A DNA stretch of 64,000 nt from assembly GCA_003117195.1 (NCBI GenBank), contig BDSI01000016.1, positions 62,001-126,000 on the forward strand. Reading direction: 5' to 3'. The position numbers were made by a program, and so were the translations under genes. The stretch comes from Eudorina sp. 2006-703-Eu-15 (taxonomy: Eukaryota; Chlorophyta; Chlorophyceae; Chlamydomonadales; Volvocaceae). Below, piece after piece: positions 56,040 to 64,000 of the stretch. The first letter of the stretch is position 1. Each line of letters opens with the position of its first letter. The notes below the pieces were generated by a model, which saw only the letters and a list, made by a program, of their open reading frames with translations, was not told the origin of the DNA and did not search any database.

Positions 56040-58938
56040 AAACGCATAGGGGGACTTCTCTTGAGTAAGAACGCACTCTCACGGTTGCAGCTGGAGGTTT
56101 CCTCTGCGCCGTCAATGCGGCAACGTTGCCTCTGGTCGTGCTTATCTGGTTTGTTGTTTTTGACGATGGCGCTGCATCGCGTTGTATTCCACTGTAGATC
56201 ACCGTCCTGAAACAGGGGGAAAGGCAGTCTGTAATGTAAATGTGGAAGGCGCAGTATGCAGTGCGAATGGCTGGATTGCCTTTTTTGGCGTGATATGTTT
56301 GTTTGTCGCACGGCAGGCGCAACAGAGCTGCTACATCAGCCTGTTTGTTGCTGTCGTTGCTGTTGCTTAAGCGGTGGTTTTCGACCTTTTCCCTGAGAAA
56401 GCTCGAAGCGAAGATGTGCAAAACAAACTAACACTGAGCCGTAGGCGGCTTGACAGCTGCCGGCGGTGGCTGAGCGGTAAGGTTCATAATGCACCGAGCA
56501 GGACGCAATTCCTTCAATGGCGCGCAAGGGCTTTTTGGTGCTGTGGTGTTGGTGCATGACGTGGGGCCGGGAAATGCATGTCGATACAACGGCAATATTC
56601 GGCCCTGGCGTCTATGTGCTCCCCATGTGGCAGCGGCCGCCTTCCTGACTTTGTGGTTGTGGTCCTGTCCACCTGTCGCGATTAGTGTCCCATGGACGTC
56701 TGGCTGTCTGCCATGAAATCGGCACGGGTGCACTATAAACGTCTGCTCAATGCAGCCTGGCGGAATCGTCAAGTTAGAGCAACTTGAGCGTCTTTGGTCC
56801 TTTTGGATAGGTCATAATATGATGATGCCCTGCACCACGAGTGAGCCTGGGCTGCGTTGTGAGGCTTATCCATGCAACGCTCCCACGTGGACGTGTTCTT
56901 TTTGAATCGAGAAGGCGGGTGCGCGTGCTGAAAACGTGTGGCGGGTCATGAGGGCCGCGAGACATGTTGCTATGCGGCGTGTCCGACAGAGAAGACGAAA
57001 AAACGAGTGGTGGTGTTGCTGCTGCTGCGGGCACCGGTTTTCCTCCGGTACGCCTTTTGAGATGTTCCTTACGGCTGATATGCTTTGCTTGCACTTTACC
57101 TTCATGGTTCATGAAGAGTGCGAGGATTAAACAGCTGCGGTCGATGGGTCTCACGTGCGTAGCAACTGATGCCATCCGAGACTGTCCGTATGGTTGGACG
57201 CTGCGGCAGTAGACCTTTCTGGACTGGCTTCCGGTTTTTCAGGGGGGAATTTCGTGGTGTCTGCCGCGGTGGCCTTGATACGACGGGCGTCCGGAGTCAT
57301 CAAAATTTCGTGCAAACTTGTTAGATGGTGTCTTTCACTTTGCAGGCAGTCCACGACTGTCCTCGCGAGTGTTCGCCTTCACGTTTGCTTCTGTACTGCA
57401 CTAGGGTACGAAGGTGGGGCGCGCGCAGTTGCCCATGGGTGTGTATATGATACATACGAAGCACGTATGTTCGACACGCGTGCGCAGTTGATTTTGGAGA
57501 TGTTGGTTTTTTGGCAAATGGGTTCGGTTGGCGTAGGGGTCCGCAGGTTAGGTTCAAGGTTAAGCCCAAATTGTGTTGTCGGTTTGCGGAAAGCATTGTG
57601 CGGAAGGGCCGCCTATGCTATCTGCCTTAGGATGTACCAGTAACGAGGACAGAACCTATCTAGCAGTATCGGGGAGTTGTAATGGTAGCGTGCTCGGCAG
57701 CAGGGGAAGGCCGGCTGACGGAGGCGCGCTCTGCCTGTCTTTGCGCACATTGGACGCGTCCGTATCATCTGTTTGACGCGGGGACGGTGGTAATGTTGGT
57801 GGTCGTCTTTGAGCGCCGCATGGGGTCCAAGGCGACAAGTGCGATAGTCCAACATGGGTTGCAGCTTTGAGGATGCGGCGCTGGAGTCCTGTTGAGGTGT
57901 TCTGCGCAACACAGCCGTTCTGGATCCCGAAGCAGGCCTTCTTGCGTCCGTGTTGTCTTTGTGCCTCTCCAAGTATCCCAAGTCGGTCGCTGTCTGGCCG
58001 TTGGCCGCTCGCGGCGCGACGCGCTCCCCGAGGTTGTTGTCGTTTGGGAACCCGTGCATGTACGGTATTCGGTACTGGCGGTGGAGGGGTGCAGACTGCC
58101 GTCGGGTTCTTTCGGCGCTCGTTTCCTGAGTCAGCCTTCACGGGAGGGCGACATGTACGAACACATGCTGCAACAAGTGCAACTTCATGATGTGAGTTGT
58201 GTGGATGTCCACATGTTGTGGTGATGGTTTGTGGTTTTTGGCTTCGCTGGCAGTTGACCGGTACAAACATTCTCACTTGTACTATGTCAACCTGAGCATT
58301 GACACCCAATACTATAAAACGGCATCACGTTTGGTGTGCATGCCTTCCTTTCCTCCTCCTCTTTCCATCCTTTGTTGTACAAGGAATGTTCGTTCGGGCG
58401 TCGCAGGCACTAGTTGGCGGGCGAGCCGGCGGCGAGAATCGTTTTTGTGTTGCAGCCATGGCGCGCAACTTGCGAAGGTTTTGCTGTACGGCATGGTTTT
58501 GAGTAGCCGTGCGGACTGTCGTGGTACGGTAATGCGCTTCCTTAAGGTCGGCTGCTGGCCGTGTTCATCAAGTCTCAAGTTGAGGAGCCTTTTTTACCGT
58601 TGGCATATCGCGCGGTACCACAAAATAAAATATTCACCGACCTGCACACTGGCAGCCTTTCGTCTGCACCGTGTGGTCGGTCCATGAATAAGTCCGGTTC
58701 ATTTTGTGCTCTTTCTGGGGCAACCGCGCCGGTCTGGTCCAAGGACGATTTTGGTTTCGCACTGTAACGGAATACGGTCGGATGCGGTGCAGACACCCTG
58801 GTGGCAGGCAGACAAGGGGGCACATATGATCACCAAGCCAGGCAGTTGGGGCGACCACGTCTGGGCGTCCCGCAGGCGGGCAGGATGCTTCATGATTACC
58901 TGAATGGCGCACCACCGAACACAGCCCATAAAACACAC
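56040..58938. other. 3' UTR and spacer without a supported gene
   Basis: The left part is the 3' UTR of the mTERF-like gene. No domain, tandem repeat or convincing splice pair was found in the rest. A minus-strand frame at 57151-57354 is rich in Ala, Thr, Pro and Glu and could be an isolated exon, without further support. Missing 3' exons of the SDHD-like gene might lie here. Confidence 0.4.
56230..56239 (+). terminator. Poly(A) signal, two TGTAA words in tandem
   Basis: tgtaatgtaa lies 191 nt after the stop codon at 56039, matching the volvocine poly(A) signal. Confidence 0.6.
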
Positions 58939-59581
58939 ATGGCGCCAACGAGGGAGGTGATGCTGAAGCAGGGTCATGCCAACGTGACCCAGGAGCAGCC
59001 CGTTAACTGTTGACCATACTGGACCATCAAACGCTAAGCCCGCCGGAATTAAAGACCACGGGGCAAGCAAGGCTGCCGCGCCACCGAAATGAAGGCCCTG
59101 CTTAGCATCGACGATTCCATGCACCCATTCAGCCACACATACGTCGGTGACCGTCATCGTCATCATCGGTCCCTACCAGGAGGGGTGAAATCTCCCCTGG
59201 AGCGCCACACGTAAGAGCTGGGTGCTAGCAAAAGAGCGAAGTACCCATCCACAGTGGGGTGAGTGGGAAGGTGAGGGTGACACAGGCTCACGAAGGCGCA
59301 TATGGACGGTGGCAAATGGTGGCTCTGCACCGGCTGCTTTCCTTTATTTGGACATCCGTACATCCTGCATGGTCCGGCTTGTCGTCCTTCTTCCCACCCG
59401 CCTGCCTGCGTGCGAACTGATGCAGGTCCGCTGATATGCCGTTGTGTACCCTCGGAACTGCCCAGAGCGGGATTCAAGGTCCAGCTTGTCACGCGTCGCT
59501 TACTCTCCCTCCCGAGCTGCCGCTGAGATGTCCAGGGATGGACGACGTGTCTCGCAGGGTCTCGCCAGCGCGTCTCGTCAT
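58939..59581 (-). CDS. Possible succinate dehydrogenase membrane subunit (SDHD/CybS-like), incomplete
   Basis: A minus-strand segment at about 59097-58939 encodes GLHFGGAAALLAPWSLIP, an acidic loop, then VNGLLLGHVGMTLLQHH. The order (Leu-His-aromatic, one hydrophobic helix, a short loop, a second helix ending in L-x-G-H-x-G) resembles SDHD, where the last His binds heme b in complex II of the inner mitochondrial membrane. A plausible first exon is 59581-59504 (MTRRAGETLRDTSSIPG), Arg/Ser-rich like a mitochondrial presequence, with donor AGA|GTAAGC in matching phase. The third helix and stop could not be located, so the model is partial and could instead be a fragment or pseudogene. Confidence 0.35.
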
Positions 59582-60648
59582 CAAGCTGGCCGACTGATGT
59601 TGATCTTTTCAGGCGACGTATTTGATCTCGACGTTGATTATTTCCTTATTACACATAACGGGGCGCCTTACCGCGGCCCAGTCCGCAAACCGCGGGGGAC
59701 TCGGCGCGCATCTCCCAGGTGCATTAATCAATCAAAAAGATCAGAATGAACGTCATTACCACCGAACACCCACCAACAACCGACAAAAACAGGGAAGAAG
59801 GTCAATTATGCTAGCAAACCCTCCTCTGGCAAACCCTCCTCGGACGTCCGACCGGGCACAGTACTATCGTAAAGAATTTTGAGCCGTGCTGGGGCGCGTA
59901 AGTTCACGTTCCCAGTCAACGAGGGCGCCTCCCACTCTTTGCCACACCCGCGCCCAACCACCCACCAAAAACCCCAACTGCCCCCAAATGGCGAAATACA
60001 GTACGAGCAAAGCAACGACGACACGTCATACGCAGGGCTCGCTGTGTTCCCGCATTCACCAGTGGCCGACCAGCCCCCCCCCGCAATGTCGCCATCTGCA
60101 TCACATCTGCTATACAAACAACAAACATGCTTTATTATATCTTCGCAGCACCCGTTGTTGTTCTTCACAGTGATGCAGAGCATGCGGCAGCGAGAGGCAT
60201 CGCCGCGCCGCCGCGCAGCAACTACGTACCAACCAGCAACCATCGAACGCCAATGGTCGTACTTTCTCCAACGCCGTACAAACCGGCAAAATAGCTCCCA
60301 ACCAACGTCACGTCACGAGACGCTCACAGAACTGACCTCGCTTTGCTGCTTGCGAGCAAAGCAGAGCAAATCCGAGCAGAGCAGGGCAAGAGCAAAGAAA
60401 ACAGTGACCTCTCTGGCCTTGTGCACCGCGGCGGCGGGCAAGCGGCCGCAAGGCTCCCCTCCTCTTCTTGTGTGTTTCCGGAAGCGATCCAGGGAACACA
60501 ACCGGCCCCGCCAGCAGCACCAGCATCAGCACCACCACCACCACCACCGTCAGCACCGTCAGCATCAGCAGAGCATCAGCAGCAGCACCAGCAGCGGCAC
60601 CAGCAGCACCAGCGGGGCCAAGATCTTGTGTTGTCATGTGCCAAAGCT
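59582..60648. other. Spacer and 3' flank of the dikinase gene
   Basis: From about 60510 to 60620 it has CAG/CAC trinucleotide-like repeats (cagcagcaccagc) next to the stop codon of the dikinase gene, in its 3' UTR. No other feature is supported. Confidence 0.45.
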
Positions 60649-63594
60649 CTACTTGGCCGCCTTCGCCGCCTTGATGGCCGCCTGGGCCGCAGCGAGTCGC
60701 GCGATGGGCACGCGCAGCGGCGAGCAGGACACGTAGTCGAGGCCGACCTTGTTGAAGAAGGCGATGGAGGCGGGGTCGCCGCCGTGCTCGCCGCAGATGC
60801 CCAGCTCCAGGGTGGGCTTGGTGGCGCGGCCGCGTTCCACCGCGATCTTGACCATCTCGCCGACGCCGATGACGTCCAGGGTGTCGAAGGGGTCGGTCTG
60901 GAGGATGCCCTGGCGCGTGTAGTGCGACAGGAACTTGGCCTGCGCGTCGTCGCGGCTGATGCCGAAGCTGCGCAGTGCGCACACGAGGGACGGGGGCAGA
61001 CGGGCGAGCGGCGGGGTTCTGAGGGATTCCGGATCCGAAGGATCTTAAGTTTCGGATTTTTTTTCGGATTTGAATTTGAGAACCCACGAGAATTAGGTTG
61101 AGAAACCGTTGTATTCAGGCCGTCATATTCAGGCCAGCAAAAGCGGGTGAGGCTCAACCGCTCGACGCGGTGAGATGATTGTTTCCAGGCAAGCAGGAAC
61201 AAGCAGGAACAGCGGAGCAGCGCTCTTCCATAACAACAACAACAAAGCGGGCCACATCCTGACTCACGTCATCTGCGTCAGGTCGTTGGTGCCGAAGGAG
61301 AAGAAGTCGGCCCGCTCCGCCAGCAAGCCGGCTTGCAGCGCGGCGCGCGGCACCTCGATCATGGTGCCCACCTTGTACCGCACTGCCGTACAGACAGACC
61401 CATGGGCCAGTGGGTGGCGAAGGCACGTCAGGGACGTGCGGCAGGCGCCGGGGCCCGAGCACACGACGGCAGGTACCCAGTCAGTGGTACGGTGCACACG
61501 GTGTATGGCACGCACGGCGCTCTTGGGCCGCAACGGCGGTCCTGGCTTCGCGACACGCGCATATTTCATTCGCGCTTACAGCGCAATCCACACACTTTGC
61601 GTTGTGCAGTGCGAAGCTCGACCACCCGGCGTTCCGGAACCGATGCCGCTTCCGGCGACGTCCTCAGGCCCTGCGCTGCCCGCGGGCAGCCCTCCCCTTC
61701 CCCGCCGCCTCCGCCACCACCATCGCGCTGCGCCCCCTCCCCACCCTTCTTTTTTCAATTTAATCCCCACCCCTCCCCGCCCTCCCCATCCGCACCTGTG
61801 ATGCCAGTCGCCTCCGCCACCTTCTTCGCGGCCGCGTGGATGATGGCCACCTGGTGGTCCATCTCGTCCGTGGTGGCCACCTGCCCGAGGACAACGACCG
61901 GACGACGAGCCCCGGACGGGGAATGGAGGGATGAGAGGGAGGAGGGAGAGAGAGAGAGGTGTGATGGGGGCGAGGCGCGGGGTGGACGGGACGGGAGCGG
62001 CGCCAGGCCTCTCCCATGCCGCGGTGCAAGACACGGAGGCGCCGAGGTGCGCATCTCGCTGCAGCCCAGCCCATGTGTCTGTGTCTGTTTGCATTTCCAA
62101 TAGATAGGACAGCCCCCTTTACCAGCGCCCTCACCCCACCCGCCTGACAGAACAACGGTACCAACCGACTCCAACAACGGTACCAACCAACGGGGACGCA
62201 GAAACCCGGAAAGCAACAACGCCCCCCTCCGCCAGACGGCCACCATGTAACGAACCAACCAACCGACCAACCAACCGACCCACCAGCGGCACCATGATGT
62301 GCGGGTGCACGTGCGCGCCCCTCTTGACCGCCAGCGTGGCCGCCTCGAAGATGGCGGTGGCCTGCATCTCGGTGATCTCGGGGTGCACGATACCCAGGCG
62401 GCAGCCGCGCAGCCCCATCATGGGGTTCACCTCACGCAGCCCGTTGAGCCGCGCCTCCACGCGCTCCACGCTGGCGTGCAGCTCCTCTGCCAGCTGCTTG
62501 CACAGCGCGTCCATGGCGGGGCCCTCCTGCGGCAGGAACTCGTGCAGCGGCGGGTCCAGCAGCCGGATGGTTACCGGCAGGCCGTCCATGGCGCTGCGGA
62601 AGAGGGAGGGAGGGAGGGAGGGAGGAGGGAGCAGGAGGGAGGGAGGGAGGAGGGAGCAGGAGGGAGGGAGGAGGGAGCAGGAGGGAGGGGAGAGGAGCGG
62701 GGGATTAGCGAAGGAGCAGGACAAGGGCAAGGCCCAAGGGAAAGGCAAGCGGCGGAGTTACGCAGGTGTACTGGGAACCATACCGCCGAATCACACATTT
62801 ACAAGGATACTAAGAATACTACACATCGTGAAGATACGTACCGCACCCCCATGTTTAGGCAAGCGGGTGGGTCCGCCACCCGCACCCCACGTCCCCCGCC
62901 GCTTACACGAAGATGCCCTCGAAGTCCTGGCGCTGGTAGCCTTTGAGCTCCTCCAGCGCCTCCACCTTGTGGTCGCTCTCCAGCTCCTCCTCCGCAATCA
63001 TGCGCCGCACCGCCGCGATGCGTTCGTGGGTGGAGAAGAACATGTGCTCGGTGCGGCACAGCCCGATGCCCTGCGCGCCGTTGGTGCGGGCCACCAGCGC
63101 GTCCTCGGGCGTGTCGGCGTTGGTCAGCACGCGCAGCCGCCGCGTCTTGTCCACCCACCTGTACACCGACACCGACACCGACACCGACACGCGTTTCAGA
63201 GACATCGCAGCCATCAGCCGCGGCAGTTGGCAGTTAGAGAAAAGTGCCCACAACAGAAGTGCCCCTATGCGGATATAATATGTGTGTGTTTTTAGTCAGG
63301 CAGAACAGCAGTGGCTGTGTGGGTGTGTTGAATCCCTGCCCGGGACGGACCGACTACCCCGGGGGGCACACGGGGACAATGGCGGGACCGAGGGACGGAC
63401 GCGCGACGCGATGCGACGCGACGGGACGGAGACGCGCGAACTCACGCCATGAGCTTGCCGAGGTCGCCGCCGGTGACCTCAGGCTTCTTGAGGGCCTGCT
63501 GCCCGTTGATGACCTCCCCGGTGGTGCCGTTGAGGCTGACCCAGTCGCCCTCCGTCAGGTGGACCGCCTTGCCGTTGTGCTCGTACGTCAGGGT
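60649..63594 (-). CDS. Pyruvate,phosphate dikinase, last six exons (5' part off the right edge)
   Basis: Interconverts pyruvate, ATP and phosphate with PEP, AMP and pyrophosphate. Exons in the window: 63594-63446, 63158-62907, 62593-62284, 61880-61796, 61382-61268, 60967-60649, giving 409 residues plus stop, all in phase. Exon one here holds the end of the phosphohistidine swivel domain ([19 protein letters not shown]). The rest is the C-terminal PEP/pyruvate barrel: [84 protein letters not shown] and the catalytic Cys in [11 protein letters not shown]. The C-terminus is a short Ala/Lys tail. From 63595 to 64000 only intron sequence is seen, so the N-terminal nucleotide-binding domain and any transit peptide lie outside. 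The active site in the visible part looks intact. Confidence 0.95.
62600..62700. repeat. Polypurine tract (GGGAGGAGGGAGCAGGA-type) in a dikinase intron
   Basis: About 100 bp of almost pure G/A on the plus strand, with irregular 17-20-bp repeats, in the intron between 62594 and 62906. On the transcribed RNA it is a long pyrimidine tract just upstream of the 3' splice site. Confidence 0.9.
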
Positions 63595-64000
63595 CTGTAC
63601 GGCAACCCGGTCACCCGGCAAACACGCGGCGGTGCGCGTTTGGCGTGTACCAGACGTACATCCCACGCGGCTGCTGAAGGCAACACGGGGAGGTGGTCAA
63701 CGCATCCAACAGGTTCCAATGCCACGCAGTTTTGCACCCACCATCGGAATAACAAGAGTCATTCCGTGGGATGGAGCTTTTAGTCTATCGCTGTGGGATG
63801 GACCACTTCGCGATTGTCCACAGACCCTAGCCCGACCCCCGACCCCCGGCCCTGGCTCCATCCCCCACCCGACCTCCATCCCCCAGCCCAACACATATCT
63901 ACCGTACAAACTGACGTTGACGTACATTCTATACATGTAAATACATCCACACACACGCACACGCACACGCACACGCCACGAGCGACACGGGGTGCGAAAC

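Overview
The window is nuclear DNA from a green alga, most likely a volvocine relative of Chlamydomonas. Coding exons are very GC-rich with a strong G/C third-position bias. Introns are frequent, short and mostly GT-AG, and alanine, glycine, proline and glutamine runs interrupt otherwise conserved enzymes. The best-supported poly(A) signal is the volvocine TGTAA word. No tRNA, rRNA, CRISPR array or bacterial operon was found. Exon models were built by hand from splice sites, and every junction reported keeps the reading frame.

Layout from left to right. Minus strand, 1-3548: the 5' part of a large single-exon gene for a membrane-anchored protein of 31-residue repeats, running off the left edge. 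Minus, 6281-16492: an 18-exon cytosolic carboxypeptidase (CCP/AGBL, a tubulin deglutamylase-type M14 peptidase) of 1249 residues. Then comes a repeat-rich stretch, 18.2-30.5 kb. It holds a broken partial copy of the kinase gene found further right (18205-19710), a Ty3/gypsy-type integrase fragment (20067-21317), a five-exon minus-strand asparagine-synthetase-like gene (22615-25191), two degenerate non-LTR retroelement pieces, and a 42-bp minisatellite.

Plus, 30599-40068: an eight-exon, 2134-residue receptor-like kinase with signal peptide, large ectodomain, one membrane helix and a TKL-type kinase domain lacking two catalytic residues. Minus, 43884-45752: a two-exon ankyrin-repeat protein. 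Minus, 47627-53750: a nine-exon prenylcysteine-oxidase homologue of 726 residues. Plus, 54366-56039: a three-exon organelle-targeted helical protein that shares a 615-bp divergent promoter with it. Minus, 58.9-59.6 kb: a possible succinate dehydrogenase subunit D fragment. Minus, 60649-63594: the last six exons of pyruvate,phosphate dikinase, whose 5' part lies beyond the right edge.

The genes do not form one pathway, as expected for a eukaryotic chromosome segment. Themes are flagellar or microtubule modification (CCP), signalling (kinase), prenyl-protein turnover (PCYOX), amide metabolism (AsnS-like) and pyruvate/PEP interconversion (PPDK). The least described items are the 31-residue-repeat membrane protein, the kinase with an incomplete active site and its broken duplicate, and the glutaminase-less asparagine-synthetase homologue.
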